From: Caldilineales bacterium
GTDB lineage: Bacteria > Chloroflexota > Anaerolineae > JAAEKA01
Reading direction: 5' to 3'
DNA length: 10,371 nucleotides
Assembly: GCA_021463315.1 (NCBI GenBank)
Contig: JAJTXO010000091.1
Location: forward strand, 1 to 10,371
Part shown: piece by piece, positions 1 to 4,893 of the stretch
How positions within the stretch are numbered: the stretch's first letter is position 1
Layout of the letters: each line of letters starts with the position of its first letter
The notes under the pieces: model-generated
What the model was told of the DNA's origin: nothing
The model's database searches: none
The model's input: only the letters and a program-made list of their open reading frames with translations
Program-made: the position numbers and the translations under genes

Positions 1-2
1 CG

Positions 3-98
3 GTGGCGTTGGCCGTGCCCGACGTGGACTGCAGCGGCAGCGTGACCGTGGCCGATATCCAGCAGGTCGCAACGACATGGCCACGCAGCTGTCCATAG
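3..98 (+). CDS. C-terminal end of a protein with a dockerin-like calcium-loop motif (partial)
   Basis: The frame opening at base 3 reads without a stop to TAG at 96-98 and gives 31 residues. They contain DVDCSGSVTVADIQQVATTW, which matches the second half of a dockerin-type or EF-hand-like repeat: a DxDxxGxVxxxD calcium-loop pattern followed by an amphipathic helix ending in W. In many Chloroflexota secreted proteins a motif of this kind closes the polypeptide, which fits the stop a few residues later. The gene starts outside the window, so its main domain and function cannot be told. It is followed 69 bases later by another secreted-protein gene on the same strand, so both may belong to a cell-surface locus. 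The motif match is seen directly; dockerin function (binding a cohesin) is not shown, and such motifs often occur in non-cellulosomal proteins. Confidence 0.55.
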   Translation: MALAVPDVDCSGSVTVADIQQVATTWPRSCP

Positions 99-154
99 GT
101 GTTCAAGGAGCTTGCAGAGCCATGGCACAGCGGCTGCTGTGGCTCGCTCTTCGC

Positions 155-161
155 AAGGAGG
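155..161 (+). promoter_or_regulatory. Shine-Dalgarno sequence setting the start of the CARDB-like protein
   Basis: AAGGAGG lies 6 bases before the ATG at 168. The reading frame is open further upstream, to a GTG at 99, but only the ATG at 168 has this spacing and is followed directly by a signal peptide. This fixes the start. Confidence 0.75.
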
Positions 162-167
162 ATTGTC

Positions 168-1262
168 ATGGACCATCCGAGATCAGTGTTTACAGCTCTG
201 CAACGTCGCATTGCCTGCTTACTCGCGTTGGCGCTCGTGTCGTTCCTTACCGCAGGTGTGACTCGTGCGTCTTCGAGTCCAGCCTCGGCAGTCTACCAGG
301 TAGCCATGGACCACGGCCTGTTCTCTCCTGACACGCTGCGCCACACGTTTCTGCCCTTGATTTCCCGTATTGGGCCGGACGCCCTTCCCGACCTGCGGGT
401 TGACTCATTAGTCGTTGCTGGCGACCCCTTCCGTGACTGCGCCGATCCCTCGCCGTTCTTGAGTCTCATAGTCCGCTACTCCAACATTGGGGGTGCTGAT
501 GCTGGCCCCTTCGTGCTAGATGCAAACGGCTTTCAGGTATCCTTGCCGGGTCTGGCGGCGCACACGTCGGGCCGTGTCAGCGGGTTGAGCTACGTCACTG
601 GGGTGAATACTGCCTTCATCGACGCCACGTTTCTGGTCAACGAGAGCGATGAAACGAATAACCAGTTAAGCGAGACTCCGTATATCCCAACCCTGACGCC
701 ACCGCCCACATGCACGCCAACTTCGACCTCCACATTCACCATGACGCCGTCCCCCACGCCCACGGCAACGCCAACACCGACCCCCACAGCCACCAGGACG
801 CCGTCCCCCACGCCCACGGCAACGCCAACCCCGCTCGCCCCATTGCCCGACCTGCTGGTCGATTGGATGTGGATCGAGCTGGAAACGGGCGGCTCGTGCG
901 CGTGGACGTCCACCGCGCTCGGCATGCGCGTGCAGTTCTCGAACATCGGCGCGGCGCAGGCCGGTCCATTTGTGCTCGATGTCAACGGCAACCAGCGGAG
1001 CTTCGCCGGGCTGCCCGGTGGTCAATCGGCCACAACGTGGCTGACTGGCTCGTTCATCTGGCCCGGCACGAACACGTCGATCGTGGACGTCACGAACCTC
1101 GTCCAGGAAAGCAACGAGGAGAACAACCGGCTCAGCGAGTTCCTGCCCATTCCTACGCTCCCACCCACATGCACGGCCACCGTGACGGCCACCGCGACGG
1201 CCACCCCCGCGCGCACCAGTACCCCTACCCCAACCCCTTCGCCGACCGACGACGTGGGGTGA
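168..1262 (+). CDS. Secreted protein with two CARDB-like modules and Thr/Pro-rich linkers
   Basis: A 364-residue protein, probably exported and extracellular. Residues 1-34 form a signal peptide (basic start, hydrophobic stretch around 17-31). Residues 60-67 read TFLPLISR. Two modules of the CARDB type (cell-adhesion-related Ig-like fold) follow, about 73-172 and 226-328. They are clear duplicates: each starts PDLxVD, has SNIGxAxAGPFVLDxNG in the middle, and ends with LVxESxExNN and LSE. A Thr/Pro-rich linker (173-224) separates them, and a similar tail (329-364) ends the protein. Each module carries one internal Cys (C91, C244) and one just after it (C182, C335), so one disulfide per module is possible. 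No catalytic domain, transmembrane anchor or sorting motif is seen at the C-terminus. A binding or spacer role at the cell surface is an inference from the fold; the ligand is unknown. The start at 168 is chosen by the strong ribosome binding site. Confidence 0.75.
   Translation: MDHPRSVFTALQRRIACLLALALVSFLTAGVTRASSSPASAVYQVAMDHGLFSPDTLRHTFLPLISRIGPDALPDLRVDSLVVAGDPFRDCADPSPFLSLIVRYSNIGGADAGPFVLDANGFQVSLPGLAAHTSGRVSGLSYVTGVNTAFIDATFLVNESDETNNQLSETPYIPTLTPPPTCTPTSTSTFTMTPSPTPTATPTPTPTATRTPSPTPTATPTPLAPLPDLLVDWMWIELETGGSCAWTSTALGMRVQFSNIGAAQAGPFVLDVNGNQRSFAGLPGGQSATTWLTGSFIWPGTNTSIVDVTNLVQESNEENNRLSEFLPIPTLPPTCTATVTATATATPARTSTPTPTPSPTDDVG
743..829 (+). repeat. 33-bp direct repeat within the Thr/Pro linker code
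   Basis: The same 33 bases occur at 743-775 and 797-829 (54 bases apart), starting GACGCCGTCCCCCACGCCCA. Both are in frame and encode TPSPTPTATPT-type linker. The exact nucleotide identity suggests recent tandem duplication rather than selection for Thr/Pro alone. Confidence 0.8.
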
Positions 1263-1298
1263 ACGCGCTGATGAAGGTCATCGGGTGCAGCGCACGGC

Positions 1299-1772
1299 TC
1301 ATGACATCCTGTCCAGCATGTCGAAACAGGCGCGGCTTTTGTACTCTACCACAGCCGCATCGCCAGCCGCCTCAAGGCCGCGGTGCATGTCCACATCAGC
1401 GCGCCGGATGCGCGCGGGAAGGTGGGGAGGGGGGGTAATGACCTGCACCGGCTTGCTTTGTTGACGAAGTGTGCGGCCCTGGACGGCTGCCCCGGCAAAT
1501 TCCAGGATCACCTGGCGTCCCATGCGAGCTTCCAGGGTGATCAGCATTTCCAGGCTGAACTTCTCCCACTTGCCGCGCATCAAATCGGACACGCGCGACT
1601 GGCCGACGCCCAGCCGTTGGGCGGCTTCCGTCTGCGTCATGGTGCTGGCTGTGATGCGCTCCCGCAGGTCATTCGTCAGCTTGGCCCGCATCTGCAAGAT
1701 CGCTGCCTCGCCAGGCTCAGTTCCCAAATCTGTGAAGACATTGCCACTGGACACGATCACCATCTCACTCAT
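1299..1772 (-). CDS. HigA-like XRE-family antitoxin (HTH_37 type) with C-terminal extension
   Basis: A 157-residue DNA-binding protein. Residues 1-92 resemble antitoxins of the HigA/HTH_37 group, which pair with RelE/HigB (Gp49-like) toxins. The opening SSGNVFTDLG motif is followed by the helix-turn-helix around 46-66 (TQTEAAQRLGVGQSRVSDLM) and the FSLEMLITL segment. In the family, the antitoxin binds and neutralises its toxin and represses the shared operon. Here it is the second gene: the toxin remnant ends 3 bases before its ATG, and GAGGAG at the end of the toxin code serves as ribosome binding site. Members are usually about 90-110 residues. The last 60 or so residues here (about 95-157) match nothing I recognise and may be read-through into non-coding sequence. 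Because the toxin is broken and its promoter region is probably lost to the IS, this gene may be an orphan, possibly silent. Confidence 0.8.
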   Translation of the reverse strand: MSEMVIVSSGNVFTDLGTEPGEAAILQMRAKLTNDLRERITASTMTQTEAAQRLGVGQSRVSDLMRGKWEKFSLEMLITLEARMGRQVILEFAGAAVQGRTLRQQSKPVQVITPPPHLPARIRRADVDMHRGLEAAGDAAVVEYKSRACFDMLDRMS

Positions 1773-1775
1773 GAC

Positions 1776-2037
1776 TCACTCCTCAATCTGCTGATAACGC
1801 TGGCGCGCCAACTGGATGTCCTCACGCCGCGTCTTCTGCGTCTTCTTGCGGAATGCATGCAACACGTAAATGGCGTCGGCAAACCGGGCGACATACAGCA
1901 CTCGCTACTCGCCCAACACGTGAATACGTATCTCCCGGACGCCGGGTCCGACCTCGTGCATCGGCCGCCAGTCCGAAGGTTCCAGCCCACGCTGAACGGC
2001 TGTTTTTGTCAAGCGAAAACAGGGCCATTTGATAAAT
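1776..2037 (-). pseudogene. Remnant of a RelE/HigB-like (phage Gp49-like) toxin, 5'-truncated and with an in-frame stop
   Basis: On the minus strand one frame reads VQRGLEPSDWRPMHEVGPGV, then REIRIHVLGE, a TAG stop (1905-1907), then RVLYVARFADAIYVLHAFRK, then KTQKTRREDIQLARQRYQQIEE and a stop at 1776-1778. This is the well-conserved body of a Gp49/HigB-type mRNA-cleaving toxin. Intact relatives usually have Tyr where the TAG stands (GEYRVLYVA), so a single base change explains the stop. The N-terminal 25-40 residues cannot be recognised: the sequence runs into the left end of an insertion sequence at 2038, and only 23 bases lie beyond its right end before another gene. The toxin is therefore broken twice. 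The gene order toxin then antitoxin, with a 3-base gap, is the normal layout of these modules. Identification rests on motif recall rather than a search. Confidence 0.8.
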
Positions 2038-2051
2038 TTAGGACTTACGCA
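2038..2051 (+). repeat. Left terminal inverted repeat of the IS701-like element
   Basis: TTAGGACTTACGCA is the exact reverse complement of 3120-3133. Similarity weakens after this core (GAGCC here against AGAACC at the other end). Confidence 0.85.
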
Positions 2052-2060
2052 GAGCCGAAG

Positions 2061-2089
2061 TTGACAGAGATGGGAGTTGTGGATATGAC
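2061..2089 (+). promoter_or_regulatory. Candidate transposase promoter inside the IS
   Basis: A perfect -35 TTGACA (2061-2066), a 17-base spacer and a weaker -10 TATGAC (2084-2089). Transcription would start near 2096, only about two bases before the ATG at 2098, so the mRNA would be nearly leaderless. This fits the absence of any Shine-Dalgarno before that ATG. It is a pattern match only. Confidence 0.4.
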
Positions 2090-2097
2090 TCGATGTC

Positions 2098-3126
2098 ATG
2101 AAATCCAAGAGCCAACCTGTCACTCGACTCGACTATTGTCAGTACTTGCTGATCAGCCAGATCAACTGCACGGTGACCAATTTCGCCGAGCACACCGAGA
2201 AGTTCAGCCACGATGCCGTCAACCGCTATCTGGCAGGAGACCAGATTAGGCCACGCTTGGTATGGGAGAACGTGAAAGGACAAGTGGTGCAAACTCCTGG
2301 AGGCTATGTTGTCTTTGATGACACCGTGGCGGACAAGAACTTCTCGTTCAAGATCGAATTAGTGCGACGGCAGTACAGCGGCAATGCGCATGGCATCATC
2401 AAAGGGATTGGGGTGGTGACGTGTGTGTATGTCAATCCCAGCCTCAACCAGTTTTGGATCATTGATTTCCGCATCTACGATCCAGATAGCGATGGCAAGA
2501 CCAAACTGGACCACGTGCATGACATGTTGACCAACTGCGTCTACCAGAAGCAACTTTTGTTTCGCACCGTCTTGATGGACACCTGGTATGCGACCAAAGA
2601 CGCCATGCTCTACATTGAACAACTGGGCAAGGTCTACTGCTGCCCATTGAAAGACAATCGTCAAGTGGATGACTCAGGTGGTGCTGCGCCCTATCGCCGG
2701 GTAGACTCGCTGGATTGGACTGAAAAAGAGCGCAAGCACGGCAAAGTGGTCAAGATCAAGGGCTTTCCCAAAGACCACAAGGTGAAACTGTTCCGGGTGG
2801 TGCTGTCTACACAGCGCACGGACTATGTCGTCACGAACGACCTGGCTCAAGATGACACGCAGGCCGCACAAAACGCGTGTGGCATACGTTGGAAAATCGA
2901 GCAGTTTCATCGCGAAACCAAGCAACTCACCGGCTTGGAAGGATGTCAATGTCGCAAAGCCCGAATTGTCCGCAACCACATCGCCTGTGCTATCCTGGTT
3001 TGGGTGCGTCTGAAACAGGTCGCTCACGAAACCAAGCAGACTGTCTACCAAGTCAAACATGGTCTCTTGTCGGATTACATGCGCCAGCAGTTGAAGTCAC
3101 CGGCAATCAACATGGTTCTTGCGTAA
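2098..3126 (+). CDS. IS701-family DDE transposase
   Basis: A 342-residue transposase that cuts and rejoins the ends of its own element. The sequence has the layout of the IS701 (DDE_5-like) group common in cyanobacteria and Chloroflexota: an N-terminal LLISQINCTVTNFAEH segment, a first acidic site in VVFDDTVADKN (D74 or D75), VRRQYSGNAHGIIKGIGVV, a second acidic site in VLMDTWYATK (D161), CPLKDNRQVDDSGG, and the acidic glutamate in RWKIEQFHRETKQ (E268). The C-terminus QQLKSPAINM is also typical. Length and motifs look complete, with no frameshift or internal stop, so it could be active. The ATG at 2098 is the first possible start after an in-frame stop at 2086-2088. The TAA stop (3124-3126) lies inside the right terminal repeat. 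GC content is visibly lower than in the pyrimidine operon. Confidence 0.9.
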   Translation: MKSKSQPVTRLDYCQYLLISQINCTVTNFAEHTEKFSHDAVNRYLAGDQIRPRLVWENVKGQVVQTPGGYVVFDDTVADKNFSFKIELVRRQYSGNAHGIIKGIGVVTCVYVNPSLNQFWIIDFRIYDPDSDGKTKLDHVHDMLTNCVYQKQLLFRTVLMDTWYATKDAMLYIEQLGKVYCCPLKDNRQVDDSGGAAPYRRVDSLDWTEKERKHGKVVKIKGFPKDHKVKLFRVVLSTQRTDYVVTNDLAQDDTQAAQNACGIRWKIEQFHRETKQLTGLEGCQCRKARIVRNHIACAILVWVRLKQVAHETKQTVYQVKHGLLSDYMRQQLKSPAINMVLA

Positions 3127-3133
3127 GTCCTAA
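3120..3133 (-). repeat. Right terminal inverted repeat of the IS701-like element
   Basis: TGCGTAAGTCCTAA is the exact reverse complement of 2038-2051. It contains the transposase stop codon. Confidence 0.85.
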
Positions 3134-3156
3134 TGAATTCAGGTCATGTGAACTTG

Positions 3157-4536
3157 TTACGGTGAGTAGGACAATATGATCGTATACAACGTGTTAGGTT
3201 GACCGAAAAGTTGCTCCATTAATCCAATCTTTGATCCATCTGTGATATCGTATAGGCTGAGGCCAGCACCTCCTTGAAAGAGAAACTGTCCTTTGCCGGT
3301 CTTTGCATCGATTAGCTCTACTCTATTACAACAGCCGTCTGCCCCTGAATTGGCCAGAATGGCCTGATCAGATAACCAGTTGACTCGCATATAATCTACT
3401 CCGGCGCGTTCTGCTAACCACAGCAAAGTGCGCTGCTGGGTGGCAGCATCAACCAGCCAAATTTGAGATCTATTGCCGTTGATGCTGTCCTCGTTGAGAT
3501 TCGGCTTGTTGATATAGGCCAGTGTATCGCTGCCGGGCGACCAGGCAAACAGGGCGGGTAACGCATTCAGACTATTTCTCAACCGATCATCTACCAGATA
3601 TTCCTCTCCCGTCTCCATATCCAGGATGCCCAGGGTCCCGCTTTCATAGCCAATACCCTGGCGCAGCAGCGCCATGTAGCGTTCGCTGGGAGAAAGCGCC
3701 ATCGTCAAGGAAGCGCCTTCATAGAATAAGGCTCCTTCCGGCACATTCTTCAGAGAGATAGTCCTTTCCAGCGTCGCTCCTTCCTCCAGGCTCTTTTCGA
3801 TTGGAATTGACCATATCTGCAAGGCATTGTCGTACAGATAGATCAATTGGTTGCCGGAGGGGAAGATCGCTTGCCATGGCGGAGCGATTTGACCCAAGAC
3901 GATGTCTTCTTCATTGGCGAGGTCATTCAGTTTGAGTGTTCCTGTCCGGTTTTCGTCGGCGTCCTCCAGCGTCGTATAGGCCAAGCGACTGCCATCAGGT
4001 GACCAGGTAGTCGAAAAACTGCCGTGTTCCGACAGGAGTCTTTGCGGCCCCGCTCCCCACTCGGAGATCCATATGTGGACATCCATCCCTCCGCCGGTGG
4101 TGCATGCGTAGTATTTTTTGTCAGGCGACGGGTTAGGGTAACATGGGAATTGTAATGCGCCTAGTTCTTTAGCGGCCACATGCAGGGTGTTTTCGCCCTC
4201 CCCCACGGTTGCCTGAATGGGAAAGCTGGCGGGCCCTTCCGCCATTTGCTCCGCCGCGATCTGGAAGATATCGATCTTGAAGCTATCTGGGTTGGGAAAA
4301 CCAGAGATGTCCAGGGTTGGTGTGAGCGTGGCGGACACCGTTGGTGTCACATCGGCCGCGGGCAGCGTCGCTGAGATCACAGGAGTCGCGCTCACAGCCT
4401 CGATGGTCGTCTGCTCCTGGCTGACGACCGTGTTTTCTGCCACCGCCACAGGTCCTGCCGGCGCTGCTTCTGGACCGCAGCCCGCCAGCAAGCCCGCCAC
4501 GCACATCGCTAAACAAAGAAGTCGTCTGATCGTCAT
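3157..4536 (-). CDS. Lipoprotein with PD40/TolB-like beta-propeller repeats
   Basis: A 459-residue predicted lipoprotein. The signal peptide (1-19) ends in the lipobox LLAGC, with C20 as the lipidated cysteine. A low-complexity Ala/Thr/Pro/Val tether (21-75) follows, typical of surface-anchored proteins. From about residue 130 the sequence shows propeller blades: WSPDGSRLAYTT (178-189), LSPSERYMALLR (281-292), WSPGSDTLAYIN (332-343), and short ILDMETGE, LVDAATQQ and LIDAKTGK strands that close blades. PD40/TolB-like propellers usually bind proteins or ligands; no catalytic residues are seen and the partner is unknown. The ATG at 4536 is preferred over an in-frame upstream start because it has AGGAGGA four bases upstream and begins the signal peptide. 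A sigma70-type promoter lies upstream. GC content is visibly lower than in the neighbouring pyr genes, which may point to a different origin. No terminator is seen after the stop. Confidence 0.75.
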   Translation of the reverse strand: MTIRRLLCLAMCVAGLLAGCGPEAAPAGPVAVAENTVVSQEQTTIEAVSATPVISATLPAADVTPTVSATLTPTLDISGFPNPDSFKIDIFQIAAEQMAEGPASFPIQATVGEGENTLHVAAKELGALQFPCYPNPSPDKKYYACTTGGGMDVHIWISEWGAGPQRLLSEHGSFSTTWSPDGSRLAYTTLEDADENRTGTLKLNDLANEEDIVLGQIAPPWQAIFPSGNQLIYLYDNALQIWSIPIEKSLEEGATLERTISLKNVPEGALFYEGASLTMALSPSERYMALLRQGIGYESGTLGILDMETGEEYLVDDRLRNSLNALPALFAWSPGSDTLAYINKPNLNEDSINGNRSQIWLVDAATQQRTLLWLAERAGVDYMRVNWLSDQAILANSGADGCCNRVELIDAKTGKGQFLFQGGAGLSLYDITDGSKIGLMEQLFGQPNTLYTIILSYSP

Positions 4537-4540
4537 GTTG

Positions 4541-4547
4541 TCCTCCT
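4541..4547 (-). promoter_or_regulatory. Shine-Dalgarno sequence of the lipoprotein gene
   Basis: AGGAGGA on the minus strand, 4 bases before the ATG at 4534-4536. It selects this ATG over the longer in-frame reading from 4587. Confidence 0.75.
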
Positions 4548-4577
4548 GAATCCCGGCACAATGAACCCTTCGTGAGC

Positions 4578-4607
4578 ATTCTATCACGAGGGGGGATGGT
4601 CAGTCAA
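4578..4607 (-). promoter_or_regulatory. Sigma70-type promoter for the lipoprotein gene
   Basis: Minus strand: -35 TTGACT (4602-4607), an 18-base spacer, -10 TAGAAT (4578-4583). Transcription would start near 4571, giving a 5' leader of about 35 bases that contains the ribosome binding site. It diverges from the pyr promoter only about 33 bases away. Confidence 0.55.
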
Positions 4608-4639
4608 TCGCCGCGATTTCGTGCGCCAGCGTGCTGATT

Positions 4640-4667
4640 TTGATATCCGCCAGCGCCGTGCTACAAT
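4640..4667 (+). promoter_or_regulatory. Sigma70-type promoter for the pyrimidine operon
   Basis: -35 TTGATA (4640-4645), a 16-base spacer, -10 TACAAT (4662-4667). The expected start is near 4674, where the sequence reads CCGG. The nearest intact gene downstream is pyrC, and no other plus-strand promoter is evident closer to it. The transcript would run through the leader ORF and terminator at 4687-4812. Confidence 0.6.
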
Positions 4668-4686
4668 TTTGCTCCGGTGCATAACG

Positions 4687-4812
4687 ATGACTCCACGACG
4701 CAACCGGTTAATGCCTTCCTTTCAACTTGATCCGACAATGGCTGCCGGCCCGATTCCCAGTGAATCGGCCGTTTTTTTGCTTTGTCTCAAGACTTCGGAA
4801 GTCGCCGTCTAA
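4687..4812 (+). CDS. Candidate leader peptide ORF spanning the pyr attenuator
   Basis: A 41-codon ORF beginning about 13 bases after the predicted transcription start (MTPRRNRLMPSFQLDPTMAA onward). It reads straight through the terminator hairpin at 4747-4770 and its T-run, and stops with TAA at 4810-4812. A leader ORF that crosses the terminator before the first structural gene is the layout of the E. coli pyrBI and pyrE attenuators. There, a ribosome following RNA polymerase closely prevents hairpin formation when UTP is low. No clear ribosome binding site precedes the ATG, so translation is not certain; an almost leaderless start is possible. The next small ORF begins 3 bases after the stop. 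No similarity to a known peptide is recognised. Confidence 0.35.
   Translation: MTPRRNRLMPSFQLDPTMAAGPIPSESAVFLLCLKTSEVAV
4747..4778 (+). terminator. Intrinsic terminator, probable attenuator in the pyr leader
   Basis: CCGATTC (4750-4756) pairs perfectly with GAATCGG (4762-4768) around a CCAGT loop. Two further G-C pairs form after a one-base bulge, and seven T follow at 4772-4778. No plus-strand gene ends upstream: the adjacent gene is divergent. The terminator therefore sits between the operon promoter and pyrC, where it can only act on the leader transcript. Alternatively it ends a short independent RNA of about 105 bases. Confidence 0.7.
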
Positions 4813-4878
4813 GCCATGAACCTGGCCTATCGCTCGAAACTGCACCCTGATGAGTACTGCGGCGACTTCCGAAGTCTT
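4789..4878 (+). repeat. 19-bp perfect inverted repeat with self-complementary arms before pyrC
   Basis: AAGACTTCGGAAGTCGCCG (4789-4807) is the exact reverse complement of 4860-4878, with a 52-base loop. Each arm also folds on itself (GACTTC/GAAGTC around one base), so two small hairpins can compete with one long stem. The right arm ends 11 bases before the pyrC ATG. The arms look like a paired extragenic palindrome (REP/BIME-like). They could occlude or expose the pyrC start. Confidence 0.8.
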
Positions 4879-4893
4879 ATTTCACACCCATGA
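4816..4893 (+). CDS. Candidate 25-codon ORF translationally coupled to pyrC
   Basis: ATG at 4816, three bases after the stop of the preceding leader ORF. It encodes 25 residues beginning MNLAYRSKLHPDEYCGDF. Its TGA (4891-4893) overlaps the pyrC ATG (4890-4892) as ATGA, the classic layout for termination-reinitiation. pyrC has no Shine-Dalgarno of its own, so ribosomes arriving through this ORF would be a simple way to start it. The ORF itself also lacks a good ribosome binding site. The overlap could be chance: one of three frames must end somewhere here. Confidence 0.3.
   Translation: MNLAYRSKLHPDEYCGDFRSLISHP

Larger units (their letters stand above)
2038..3133 (+). mobile_element. IS701-like insertion sequence, apparently complete
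   Basis: The element is about 1096 bp and is bounded by perfect 14-bp inverted repeats: TTAGGACTTACGCA at 2038-2051 and its reverse complement at 3120-3133. It holds a single full-length transposase gene. The flanks (AAAT on the left, TGAA on the right) do not form an obvious 4-bp target duplication, the size expected for IS701, under any register I tried. The insertion may therefore be old, or have been followed by deletion or recombination. It lies at the 5' side of the broken toxin gene and separates it from the lipoprotein gene. Confidence 0.85.

Noticed and set aside
117..145. Imperfect hairpin (GAGC...CACAGC/GCTGTG...GCTC) after the dockerin-like gene end
   Set aside because: It has a 5-base bulge and no T-run, and the following gene has its own ribosome binding site only 10 bases on. 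It is too weak to call a terminator.
590..1216. Several long minus-strand frames rich in Val/Gly or Arg opposite the CARDB-like gene
   Set aside because: They mirror the Thr/Pro repeat code of the plus-strand gene, show no domain and lack ribosome binding sites.
710..1438. 242-codon plus-strand frame inside and beyond the CARDB-like gene
   Set aside because: It is the +1 shadow of the repeat-rich gene (His/Pro/Arg-rich, no domain) and runs on into the antitoxin region opposite in sense.
1383..2249. 288-codon plus-strand frame across the toxin-antitoxin region and IS end
   Set aside because: It is antisense to the recognisable antitoxin and toxin and crosses the IS boundary; the protein has no recognisable motif.
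3134..3156. Missing 5' end of the toxin on the far side of the IS
   Set aside because: Only 23 bases lie between the IS end and the lipoprotein stop, and they do not extend the toxin frame recognisably.
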